Positions 8,387 through 18,300 of a stretch of 32,651 nt of DNA are shown one piece after another. Below the pieces are notes generated by a model. It was given only the letters and a program-made list of their open reading frames with translations, was not told where the DNA came from and did no database searches. The stretch is from assembly GCA_031292055.1 (NCBI GenBank), contig JARLHV010000055.1:1-32651 (forward strand), read 5' to 3'. The position numbers and the translations under genes are program-made. The DNA is from Desulfosporosinus sp. GTDB lineage: Bacteria; Bacillota; Desulfitobacteriia; Desulfitobacteriales; Desulfitobacteriaceae. Position 1 is the first letter of the stretch; every line of letters begins with the position of its first letter.

Positions 8387-11158
8387 ATGGCTAACAAAAA
8401 ACTAATCGAAGTGGCACTTCCTTTGGAGGCGATCAATGCAGCATCTGTGCGGGAGAAATCTATTCGACACGGGCATCCGTCCACGCTACATTTGTGGTGG
8501 GCTCGGCGTCCCTTGGCTACCGCGCGGGCTGTCATATGGTCGTCGTTAGTGGACGACCCGTCCTCTCACCCGGAGCAGTTCCCCACCGAGGAGGAGCAGA
8601 CAAAGGAACGCCAGCGGCTGTTTGCAATCCTTGAAAAGCTGGTAAAATGGGAGAATACCAACAATGAAGAAATACTGGCCGAGGCCAAAGCAGAGATCAT
8701 GAAGTCCACGAACAATAACCCACCTGCCTTGCTTGACCCGTTTGCGGGCGGTGGAACGATTCCGCTGGAAGCACAGCGCCTCGGTCTGGAAGCGCACGCC
8801 TGTGACTTGAATCCTGTAGCCGTGATGATCAACAAGGCCATGATTGAAATACCGCCGAGGTTTGCGGGAAAGTCGCCGGTGAACCCTGACGCACGCAGAC
8901 ATCTCGGGAATGAAAGCAATTGGACAGGCGCACGGGGACTGGCCGAGGACATACATTACTACGGCGAGTGGATGAAGCAGGAAGCTTTCAAACGAATCGG
9001 CCATTTATATCCAAAGGTCACTGTGCCTAAAGAGCAGGGCGGCGAGGCTACGGTCATCGCGTGGATTTGGGCGCGGACAGTAAAATGCCCGAACCCGGCT
9101 TGCGGGTGCGAGATGCCACTAGTCCGTTCATTTGAACTTTCTAAGAAAAAGGTTAAAGAAGCCTATGTCGATCCTATTATTGAAAATGGGCAAGTTTCTT
9201 ATGTGGTGAGGCAAGGTAAAGTATCGCGTGAAGGTACAGTAAACAGACGTGGCGCGACTTGTATTTGTTGTGAAGCACCTGTTGCATTTCCTTACATACG
9301 AGATGAAGGAAAGCAAGGGCGAATGGGCGCCCAATTAATAGCAGTTGTAGGTGAAGGGTTAAATGGAAGAATATACCTTTCACCCACTACTGAGCAAGTT
9401 CTTGCTACACAAACTCCAATGCCCGAGGATTATCCGAATGCAATAATCACCCATAATCCTCGGAATTTTCAAACTCCGAATTATGGGCTTACCAACTTTT
9501 CAAATTTATTTACCAACCGCCAACTGACCGTACTCACCACTTTCAGTGAATTGGTGCAAGAAGCCCAGAAGAAAGCGGAGGAGGATGCCGCTATCGCAGG
9601 GATGCACAACGACCCTATCACCTTGGCCGAAGGCGGAACAGGTGCAACTGCCTATGGGCAGGCTGTAGGAGTCTATTTAGCCTTTATAATTGATAAAATG
9701 GCAGACCGGGGTTCATCTATTTGCAGCTGGGATATTACCCGCGATGGGCTTAGAAACACTTTTGGCCGTCAAGCTATTCCTATGGTATGGGATTTTGCCG
9801 AGGGTAATCCGTTCAGCAACTCGTCAGGATGTTTTGATAATATGTTAGGTTGGGTAACGAAATGTGTTATTCAGTTTCCAGCCACAATAAATGCTACTGC
9901 CCGACAATTTGACGCTCAGAGCGATAACGGCTTGCGCAACATTATGGTTTCAACAGACCCGCCCTATTACAACAATATCGTTTACGCTGATTTATCTGAT
10001 TTCTTTTATATATGGATGCGGCGGACATTAAAGGATACATATCCAAAGCTTTTCAGAACCATGCTCGTGCCAAAGGTCGAGGAATTGGTCGCTACACCCT
10101 ATCGATTTGAAGGCAGCGTTGAGAAGGCACGCCATTTCTTTGAAGAAGGTATGCTGCGGAGCTTCCAGCAAGTCAATGTTTACGCACGCGAGGATGTCCC
10201 CGTCACGATCTATTATGCCTTCAAGCAAAGCGAATCGGATGAAGATGATGATGGCAGAAAACAAACTGCCTCCACCGGATGGGAAACCATGCTTTCGGCG
10301 ATTATAAAGGCCGGATTTGCGATTACCGGTACATGGCCAATGAGAACGGAAATGGCCAACCGTTCAATCGGGATAGGCACCAACGCACTCGCTTCCTCCA
10401 TCGTCCTCGTCTGCCGCAAGCGCGCAGACGACGCGCCGGTGTGCACACGCCGAGACTTTATCAATACACTCAAGCGCGAACTCAAGCCTGCCCTCATTAA
10501 ACTTCAACGCAGCAACATAGCACCGGTCGACCTCGCGCAGTCCGCAATTGGGCCTGGCATAGGGGTCTACTCCCGCTTTTCCAAGGTGTTAGAGGCAGAC
10601 GGTACGCCTATGGGCGTGCGCAGTGCGCTGCAAATCATCAATCAGGAGTTGGATATCTTTTTCAGCGAACAGGACGGCGAGCTTGACCGCGATAGCCGAT
10701 TTTGCGTTGACCTGTTTTCGCAATTTGCCTTTAATGACATGAATTTTGGTGAAGCGGATACACTCGCCCGTGCAAAGAACACCTCTGTGAAAAATCTGGT
10801 CGACCACGGTGTGTTATATGCTCAAAAGGGCATCGTGCATCTACTGACGAGAGATGAAATATCAGAAAGAGTACAATCCTCCGAAAAGCTTATTTGGTTG
10901 CTTACCCAACAGCTCACCCACGCCATGGAAACCGGCGGCGTTGTGGCCTGCGCGAAGATTGTTGCACCAATCTTCGGTTCCAATGCCGAGCAAGCAAAAT
11001 CACTCGCTTATCGACTGTATACCATAGCAGAGCGCAAGGGCTGGGCCCAGGAAGCCTATGTCTATAACGCGCTTGTCATCGCATGGTCAGAAATACAGAG
11101 CAAGGCAGCCGAGCTGCAAGCGATAAAGCCAGAGCAACAGACACTTTTTGATGGTTAG
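8387..11158 (+). CDS. DUF1156 (COG1743) adenine-specific DNA methylase, DrmMI-like
   Basis: The 923-aa protein opens with KKLIEVALPLEAIN and REKSIRHGHPSTLHLWWARR, the DUF1156 signature. SAM-binding motif I is DPFAGGGTIPLEA (D117) and catalytic motif IV is DPPYYNN (D524), so it should methylate adenine N6. Cysteines at C234, C239 and C241 and again at C292, C294 and C295 form the Zn-ribbon-like insert known for COG1743. The same family is the DrmMI methylase of class 1 DISARM, which marks host DNA as self. I chose ATG 8387, with GAGGG just upstream; ATG 8375 would give a 4-nt ATGA overlap with the helicase. The middle of the gene (about 9120-9550) is clearly more AT-rich than its flanks, suggesting intragenic exchange. 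Confidence 0.9.
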   Translation: MANKKLIEVALPLEAINAASVREKSIRHGHPSTLHLWWARRPLATARAVIWSSLVDDPSSHPEQFPTEEEQTKERQRLFAILEKLVKWENTNNEEILAEAKAEIMKSTNNNPPALLDPFAGGGTIPLEAQRLGLEAHACDLNPVAVMINKAMIEIPPRFAGKSPVNPDARRHLGNESNWTGARGLAEDIHYYGEWMKQEAFKRIGHLYPKVTVPKEQGGEATVIAWIWARTVKCPNPACGCEMPLVRSFELSKKKVKEAYVDPIIENGQVSYVVRQGKVSREGTVNRRGATCICCEAPVAFPYIRDEGKQGRMGAQLIAVVGEGLNGRIYLSPTTEQVLATQTPMPEDYPNAIITHNPRNFQTPNYGLTNFSNLFTNRQLTVLTTFSELVQEAQKKAEEDAAIAGMHNDPITLAEGGTGATAYGQAVGVYLAFIIDKMADRGSSICSWDITRDGLRNTFGRQAIPMVWDFAEGNPFSNSSGCFDNMLGWVTKCVIQFPATINATARQFDAQSDNGLRNIMVSTDPPYYNNIVYADLSDFFYIWMRRTLKDTYPKLFRTMLVPKVEELVATPYRFEGSVEKARHFFEEGMLRSFQQVNVYAREDVPVTIYYAFKQSESDEDDDGRKQTASTGWETMLSAIIKAGFAITGTWPMRTEMANRSIGIGTNALASSIVLVCRKRADDAPVCTRRDFINTLKRELKPALIKLQRSNIAPVDLAQSAIGPGIGVYSRFSKVLEADGTPMGVRSALQIINQELDIFFSEQDGELDRDSRFCVDLFSQFAFNDMNFGEADTLARAKNTSVKNLVDHGVLYAQKGIVHLLTRDEISERVQSSEKLIWLLTQQLTHAMETGGVVACAKIVAPIFGSNAEQAKSLAYRLYTIAERKGWAQEAYVYNALVIAWSEIQSKAAELQAIKPEQQTLFDG

Positions 11159-11182
11159 GATAATATATTGGGAGGGAAACAG

Positions 11183-14100
11183 ATGTCAGACAATCACACG
11201 CTTGTATCACAGGGTTTCCGTTCTCTTTTGAGCGTAATGGTTCCTTATATCGCTCGTGAGCTTGAAATGGAATTGGGAAAAGACTGGTGGACTACCGCTG
11301 TCATGGACAAGCTCTATGACGAGCAGAAGCGCGATCTGCCTGCGACAGGAGATTGGGGAACCTTGGTAGATTCCTTAGATATCCAAAGGTGCCTCCTTCT
11401 GTTTGATTTGCATTGGAATACGGTCTTTCGCAAGAAGCTCTCGATTGACCATCGCACTTGGGCCAAGGAACTGGTTGGCGTCCGAAATAGGTTGGCGCAT
11501 ATCGGCGGGCAAGATTTTAGCGACGACGACACATGGCGCGCGCTGGATACCATGTCCCGCCTGTGTGAGCAGCTTGACACTGAAAGCGCGGAGGAAATAC
11601 GGGGGATACTTCGTGAAGCTCGCTATGGTTCAGCCAGTGGGTCAACCACAGTAGTAGAAGCAGCTCCCGCTCCAAGCAAGACTGCAAAGACCGGTGGAAT
11701 CCTGAGCCAATCACCTACAAAAGGGCTACCGAGCTGGCGCGACGTGATAGAACCCCATCCCGATGTCGCGCAGGGACGATATAAGAACGCAGAATTTGCC
11801 GCAGACCTTGCACAGGTGGCGCGCGGCGAGGGCGCCTATGAATACCGCGACCCGGTCGAGTTCTTTGCTCGCACCTATGTGACCAATGGGATGTCTGGCT
11901 TATTGGTGCAAGCCTTGAAGCGTGTGAGCAGCAAAGACGGCGAGCCGGTTATTCAGCTGAAAACTGCCTTTGGCGGCGGTAAAACCCATAGTATGCTGGC
12001 GCTTTACCATATGATGCGCGGCAGGGTTTCCATTGAGAAAATTCCTAACATCAAGCCGGTGCTAACAGCCGCAGGACTGCTGGCGCTCCCCAAAGCAAAC
12101 GTGGCTGTGTTGGTAGGCACATCGCTTGACCCGACTAGGAGCAAACGCCCGCAGAATTTTCCTGGAATTACTATCAATACCCTTTGGGGCGAGATGGCAG
12201 CGCAGCTTGCAGAATCGGCAGGCAGGCCAGAGGTATATGATTATGTGAAGGAAGCCGACAAGAAGGGCGTTTCGCCCGGCTCCGAGGCGCTCAAAAACCT
12301 ATTTGACGCTTGCAGTCCTTGCCTGGTGCTGATGGACGAGCTGGTCGCCTATGCCAAACGTATTTATGGAGCAAATGGACTGCCGGCAGGCACCTTCGAC
12401 AACTTTATCTCCTTCATCCAAGAGATCACGGAAGCTGCAAGAGCGAGCAAGAACAGCTTGGTCGTTGCCTCCATTCCTGAATCGGATATCGAGATCGGTG
12501 GCGAGGCTGGGAAGATTGCTCTTGAAACTATAGAGCACACCTTCGGACGCATGGAGTCCATTTGGAAGCCAGTAGCCGCTAATGAAGGCTTTGAGGTTGT
12601 GCGCAGAAGACTGTTTTTGGACTGCAAAGACCCTGATGGCCGCGAGCTGGTATGCAACAAATTCACTCAAATGTATGCGGAAAACGCTACGGATTTCCCG
12701 ATGGAATCAAAGGAACTTGAGTACAAGGAGCGCATGATCTCCTGCTATCCGATCCATCCTGAGATCTTTGACCGACTATATGAGGATTGGGCGACGCTGG
12801 AGCGTTTCCAGCGTACTCGCGGTGTTCTGCGCCTGATGGCGGCGGTTATCCATGAGCTTTGGATGGGTAACGACGCCAGCATGATGATCATGCCGGGCTC
12901 CATTTCTATGGATGTGCCCAACGTACGTGATGAGCTGACCCGCCATCTGTCGGAGGGCTGGAATGCGCTGGTCGACCGTGAAGTGGACGGCAAAAAATCC
13001 ATTCCATATCAAACAGACCAGGCTGTACCACGCTATGGGAATAAGCTGGCCGCTCGTCGTGTTGCGCGTACCATTATGCTTGGCAGTGCGCCTTCTGTTC
13101 GCGCACAGTCTGTGCGAGGCATCGAAGCTTCACGCATTCGCCTTGGCGTTATCCAGCCAGGCGAGAATATCGCTGACTTTAACGACGCGTTGAATACATT
13201 GATGACTTCACTGGCTTACCTGTATTCCAATCCCTCCGGAGACCGCTTCTGGTATGATACACGGCCCACGCTTCGTAAGACGGTGGAAGATCGCGCCACG
13301 CAGGTTGCCAGCCCTGATGTGGAATGTGAAATTGAGCGCAGGCTTCACACCTTGCGTAAGGAAGCCCCGTTTGCAGGCGTACATATTTGCCCCAACTCAT
13401 CGCTTGATGTGACGGATGATCAGTCCGTACGCCTTGTCATCATGCGCCCGGAGGATGCCTACAAGGCTTCTGCACAGCAGAACCGTGGGATTCTGGCTGC
13501 CGAGGATTTGCTCAACAACAGAGGAACCGCACCGAGAATCTATCGCAATATGCTGGCATTCATCGCGCCAGATCACGATTTGATTTCTTCGCTAAGGCAA
13601 GAGGTGCGCAGTTACCTTGCGTGGCTTTCAATTAAGAACGACAGCGAAGATTTGAATCTGGACGCCGCGCAAAATAGAGAAACGGACAACAACCTGCGCC
13701 GCAGCAACGATACCGTTGAGCTGCGCATTAAGGAGACCTATTGCTGGCTGTTGGTACCGTACATTGACCGCGTCGTTGATATGAAAACCGTTGTGTGGGA
13801 TACCATCCGTATTAGTGGCGGTAACGACACCATCGTTTCCAAGTCCGCAAAAAAGATGAATCAAAACGAGGCACTCATTACTAAATGGGCTCCAGCGCTA
13901 CTGCTCATGGAATTGGATAATATCCTTTGGCGCGAAAGCAACAGCATAACCATTAAGCAACTGTGGGAATACCTTTGCACCTACTGTTATTTACCCAGGC
14001 TGGCGAACTATGAAGTGCTGGAGGACGCTGTACGCTCCGGGCTCAATTCCACGGAGTATTTTGCAATTGCAGCCGGTGTCAGCGCTAACCGCTTCCTTGA

Positions 14101-14569
14101 CCTCAAGTATAACCAGTATGTCGGGATCATCGACCGCTCAAACCACTTAGTGAAGATCGTAGATGCACTAAAACAGATTGCCGATGCGCAGGCCAACCAG
14201 CCCGTTACGCAAACACCTACTCAATCCGGCGGAGACGGAGCGCCGTATGTTGGTGCAAGACCGACTATGTATCCCGAAGGGGTACGACAGCCTGCGCCAG
14301 AACCACTAGGAACACCAGCACCTGAGCAGCAGCCGAAAAACACCCACTTCTATATGACCGCGCAATTGGACAACACGAGAATCAACCGCGATGTACAGCG
14401 TCTCGTTGAAGAGGTGATCAGTCACCTCACATCAGTTGACGGTTGCCAAATAGAGGTGACACTCGAGGTAAACGTTAAAGCTCTCGACGGATTACCGCAA
14501 CCCACCGTCCGTACGGTTTCGGAAAATTGCCGAACGTTAAAGGTCAAGGATTTTGGGTTTGATGAGTAA
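11183..14569 (+). CDS. DUF499 (COG1483) ATPase with N-terminal Swt1-type HEPN domain
   Basis: A 1128-aa predicted AAA+-like ATPase. The first 145 residues resemble the Swt1 HEPN domain, with the RNRLAH stretch giving an intact Rx4H motif (R101, H106), the active-site signature of HEPN ribonucleases. A low-complexity linker leads to the DUF499 core: TAFGGGKTHSML Walker A (K267) and CLVLMDEL Walker B (D385, E386). A Pro/Gln-rich linker near 1030-1065 precedes a small C-terminal domain. Start ATG 11183 is favoured by GGGAGGG upstream. The gene follows the methylase by 24 bp in one operon. DUF499 and DUF1156 proteins are known neighbours in defence islands; the biochemical role is not established. 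The ATPase may couple foreign-DNA sensing to the helicase, with HEPN as an RNA-cutting arm (inference). Confidence 0.88.
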   Translation: MSDNHTLVSQGFRSLLSVMVPYIARELEMELGKDWWTTAVMDKLYDEQKRDLPATGDWGTLVDSLDIQRCLLLFDLHWNTVFRKKLSIDHRTWAKELVGVRNRLAHIGGQDFSDDDTWRALDTMSRLCEQLDTESAEEIRGILREARYGSASGSTTVVEAAPAPSKTAKTGGILSQSPTKGLPSWRDVIEPHPDVAQGRYKNAEFAADLAQVARGEGAYEYRDPVEFFARTYVTNGMSGLLVQALKRVSSKDGEPVIQLKTAFGGGKTHSMLALYHMMRGRVSIEKIPNIKPVLTAAGLLALPKANVAVLVGTSLDPTRSKRPQNFPGITINTLWGEMAAQLAESAGRPEVYDYVKEADKKGVSPGSEALKNLFDACSPCLVLMDELVAYAKRIYGANGLPAGTFDNFISFIQEITEAARASKNSLVVASIPESDIEIGGEAGKIALETIEHTFGRMESIWKPVAANEGFEVVRRRLFLDCKDPDGRELVCNKFTQMYAENATDFPMESKELEYKERMISCYPIHPEIFDRLYEDWATLERFQRTRGVLRLMAAVIHELWMGNDASMMIMPGSISMDVPNVRDELTRHLSEGWNALVDREVDGKKSIPYQTDQAVPRYGNKLAARRVARTIMLGSAPSVRAQSVRGIEASRIRLGVIQPGENIADFNDALNTLMTSLAYLYSNPSGDRFWYDTRPTLRKTVEDRATQVASPDVECEIERRLHTLRKEAPFAGVHICPNSSLDVTDDQSVRLVIMRPEDAYKASAQQNRGILAAEDLLNNRGTAPRIYRNMLAFIAPDHDLISSLRQEVRSYLAWLSIKNDSEDLNLDAAQNRETDNNLRRSNDTVELRIKETYCWLLVPYIDRVVDMKTVVWDTIRISGGNDTIVSKSAKKMNQNEALITKWAPALLLMELDNILWRESNSITIKQLWEYLCTYCYLPRLANYEVLEDAVRSGLNSTEYFAIAAGVSANRFLDLKYNQYVGIIDRSNHLVKIVDALKQIADAQANQPVTQTPTQSGGDGAPYVGARPTMYPEGVRQPAPEPLGTPAPEQQPKNTHFYMTAQLDNTRINRDVQRLVEEVISHLTSVDGCQIEVTLEVNVKALDGLPQPTVRTVSENCRTLKVKDFGFDE

Positions 14570-14904
14570 GGAGATGTGAAAATATCATTTCTCAATAAGG
14601 GGTCCCGCCAACCAAGTAACGTAAACCCCGCTAAGATATTTTTTAAATAAAAAGTTGGTTTTCCCTATTCTAAGGCAAACCAACTAGCATGATATTGATA
14701 TTTGCCTTATTCACTACCCTCTCGATTTGGGATAACGCTATCGTATAGGGGATTAACGTTATGGCTGGCTACTCTATTGAACTTTGGACGATATGGGTAC
14801 AGAACCCCAAATTACTATCTCTTCAGACCTTTTTATTACAATGCTACAACAAGCCGGTTCAGGCTTGTTCCCCCTCTAATAATTACCTAGAAATTCCGCA
14901 GAGC

Positions 14905-14959
14905 TAATGTCAAGCATCCAAATATCTTAGTACTTAAATAGTTTGGATGCTTGACATTA
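14905..14959. other. 18-bp perfect inverted repeat
   Basis: TAATGTCAAGCATCCAAA at 14905-14922 pairs perfectly with its complement at 14942-14959 around a 19-nt loop. There is no U-run on either side. It could be a terminator-like barrier, a mobile-element end or a protein-binding site. Confidence 0.55.
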
Positions 14960-15167
14960 ATATTATGCCTCGTCATGGCCTAATGGGAGCATCCGTGTCA
15001 TGAAGTGCAAAGTGTATACCATAATATGGAACATGGTAGTTTTTTAAAGATATATTGAGCAATTTAAAGAACGTGATTTTGATGTTTGGCGTAAATTCTT
15101 GACTATGTTCCCGAAGCAGAATCAGCTCTCAAAAATCGTCTAAAATTGGACTTTTTGATTTCTTGAA

Positions 15168-15196
15168 TGTGACACAATTGGACTTAAGTTACATTC
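15168..15196 (+). repeat. Palindromic repeat element, copy 2
   Basis: This copy begins TGTGACACAATTGG and ends GTTACATTC, 29 nt. GAATGTGAC at 15165-15173 and GTTACATTC at 15188-15196 form its imperfect inverted arms (8 of 9). It lies 135 bp before the YobI-type NTPase gene. Confidence 0.65.
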
Positions 15197-15330
15197 GGTT
15201 TAAAGGGTAGAGAAATAGGATTAAGATTAAATATTTTCATTACGGTTCATGGTTATTTCTGGCCTACGCTCGTAAGAAGGTATCAATGTCTAAAATGTGG
15301 ACCCGACTGACAAGTTGAAAAGAGGGTGTC

Positions 15331-18300
15331 ATGATGAGTGGAAATAAATACAATTTTCAAAAATTAACACCGATTAATAATGCCGAGTTGAAAATATATG
15401 ATGACGCACTGAATTTTGTGTTTGACAACAATGATATTAAAAATGTTGCAATAACCGGGCCTTACAGCGCTGGCAAAAGCAGCATTATTGAAACTTACAA
15501 CAGCGCACATCCTGAAATCCGCTGTTTACATATTTCTCTTGCACATTTTGAATCAGCCGAATCGGGTAGCGGCAATTCTACTGAATATAGTGAAGCTGTT
15601 TTAGAGGGAAAGATTCTCAATCAGCTTATTCATCAGATTGATCTAGACAAAATTCCACGGACCAACTTCAAGGTGAAGCAAAAAGTGTCTGCTAGGAAAA
15701 TCGTTATAAACACCGTAATAATTACTTCTTTTTTAATTTTAGTAGCTTACATTTGGTTTTTTAACGCTTGGCGTAACTTTGTTTCGAAATTGACTCTGGC
15801 ATGGCTCCAAAACGTATTGTTCTGGACAACAAATAGTGCCTTATTACTATTGAGTGGGTTGTTATGTGTTGCGATATTTGGAATAGCGACATACGCTATA
15901 ATTACAACCCAAAAGAACAGAAATATCTTTAGAAAAGTAAAATTGCAGGGCAATGAGATTGAGATATTTGAGGATAAGGATGATTCTTACTTTGACAAGT
16001 ATCTTAATGAAGTATTGTACCTTTTTGAAAAATCTGGCGCGGATGTAATTGTTTTCGAAGATATGGACAGGTATAATGTGAATCAAATTTTCGAGAAGCT
16101 AAGAGAAATCAACACTCTAATTAATTATAAAAAGAATAAGGAAAAGAAATCGCCAATTCGTTTCTTTTACCTATTGCGGGATGATATTTTTATTTCAAAG
16201 GATCGCACAAAATTTTTTGATTTTATCGTGCCGATTGTTCCAATTATCGATGGCTCTAACTCTTATGACCAGTTTATCGAACATTTCAAACAGGGCGGCC
16301 TTTTTGAGTTATTCAACGAATCTTTTTTGCAAGGGCTATCGTTATATGTTGACGATATGAGAATATTGAAAAACATTTACAATGAATTCATTATTTATCA
16401 CAACCGAATACAATCTACAGAGCTAAACAGTGATAAACTTCTTGCAATAATTGCATATAAAAATATCTTTCCAAGAGATTTCAGTGACTTGCAACTCGGG
16501 ATGGGGTTTGTTCATAACCTTTTTGAAAGCAAACTTGATTTTGTGAAACAGGCGGTTCTAAGCATCAATAATAGGATTCGCAAGATTGAAGATGATATCC
16601 AATCAACTCAAGATGGAGCACTTAATAGTATTGACGAATTAGATGCTGCTTTTATAAAGTTAAACCAATATAGTCACCTTAGTGTTGTCGGTAATCCGGA
16701 AGCCAGTTATGATACTCATGCTCTTTTTATTAAGGCAATTAAGGATAACCCAAGTCAATTGAACCACATTATCTACCAAGGCCAACAACAACATATCGTC
16801 CTAACATCTGAGTTCAATAAATTGCTACAAAATCCGGATTATTTAAAGCGTAAGGAGGCTATAGAAAGACTGTCAAATGGTTGCATCGAAAAACTTAAAG
16901 TGGACATTCAAAAACTGCAAAAGGAAAAATCCATTATTCAAAACAGCCGTTTGAGAGAAATTATTACAAAAGACAATATTGATACTGTTTTCAGTGTAAA
17001 CTTCACCAATGAAATAGGCAAAGAATACATGTTTGAAGAAATCAAAACAAGTCCATATTTCCCTCTCGTAAAATACTTGGTGAGGAATGGATACATGGAT
17101 GAAACCTATCCAGACTACATGACGTACTTTTACGAAAACAGCTTAAGCCGGATAGATAAGATTTTTCTTCGGAGCGTTACAGACCAAGTACCAAAAGAAT
17201 ATGCTTATCCGCTCAAAAATCTACAATTGGTTCTCTCTAGATTACGTGTTGTCGATTTTGACTATGTAGAAATCCTCAACTTTGATATGTTGTGCCATCT
17301 TTTAAAAACGAAGCCAAGCAACGACATATATTTGAATAGTTTCCTCCAGCAATTAATGGGAACTAAAAACTACAAGTTTATTGGTGAATTTTTGGGTGTG
17401 CAGAGAGAAACAAATTTGTTTGTTGAAGCTATAAATAATATATGGTCAAGTATTTTCCAATGTATCCTTGCTGAGAGTGGTTTTAGCGATGGACAGAAAA
17501 GAAAATATGCTATCGATACATTATATTATTCGTCGGATGCCGATATTAAAGCACTTAATGAAAATAGTTGCCTGTCAAACTTTATATCTGGCAGTCCCGC
17601 TTTTCTGGACATTACTACACCTAATACCAACAATATTATTGTTGGATTCTCTTTGATTGGTGTTAAATTTGCTAGGATTGATCACGATGTATCGAACAAA
17701 GACCTTTTTTCGGCTGTATACAAAAACAATCTGTATCAGCTGACGTTTGACCTTATTTCCTTAATTTTGGAAGTAGTTTATGGGGTAGAGGAAAGCAGTG
17801 ACTTCACTAGCAAAAATTACACTTTGGTTACTTCCAAACTGGATGAGCCGTTGGTAGAATATGTGAACGGAAATATAGATCAATACATTAGCATTATCCT
17901 CGACAACTGCGGAGAGTGTGTAGATGATGAGGAGACCGCTGTACTGGCAATACTCAACAATCCAGAGGTTGATTGCGATCATAAGAAAGAGTATATCAGC
18001 TTCCTGAAAACAGTAATTGAACGTATTGAGTCTGTTCTTGACAAAGAATTGTGGAGTCTGCTATTGCAAGGGAAACTGGTTAATTACTCCGAGAATAATG
18101 TGCTGAACTATTTCTTTAATAGTGAAAATGGTTTAGATTCGTTTTTGATTCAGTTTATCAATAACTTTAACTCTAATTTTAAATTTGTTAAGAACACTAT
18201 AGATGGCAATTTTGGCGAAAATTCCACTTCAAATCTCTTTAGTGCTATTGCAGCCTGTAACGAGCTAACCAACGAAAGATATGAAGCTTTTTTGCAGGCT

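Larger units (their letters stand above)
14570..15330. other. Intergenic stretch after the DUF499 gene
   Basis: No convincing gene is seen. A short open frame at 14702-14890 lacks a ribosome site and looks random. Present are a 9-bp-arm hairpin (AGTTGGTTT at 14653-14661 with AAACCAACT at 14677-14685), an 18-bp perfect inverted repeat (14905-14959), and copy 2 of the palindromic element (15168-15196). A stretch near 15060-15140 reads like broken coding sequence (FKERDFDVWRKFLTMFPKQ), perhaps a lost gene. Confidence 0.5.

Noticed and set aside
14702..14890. 62-codon plus-strand open frame after DUF499
   Set aside because: No Shine-Dalgarno site and an aromatic-rich, random-looking peptide.
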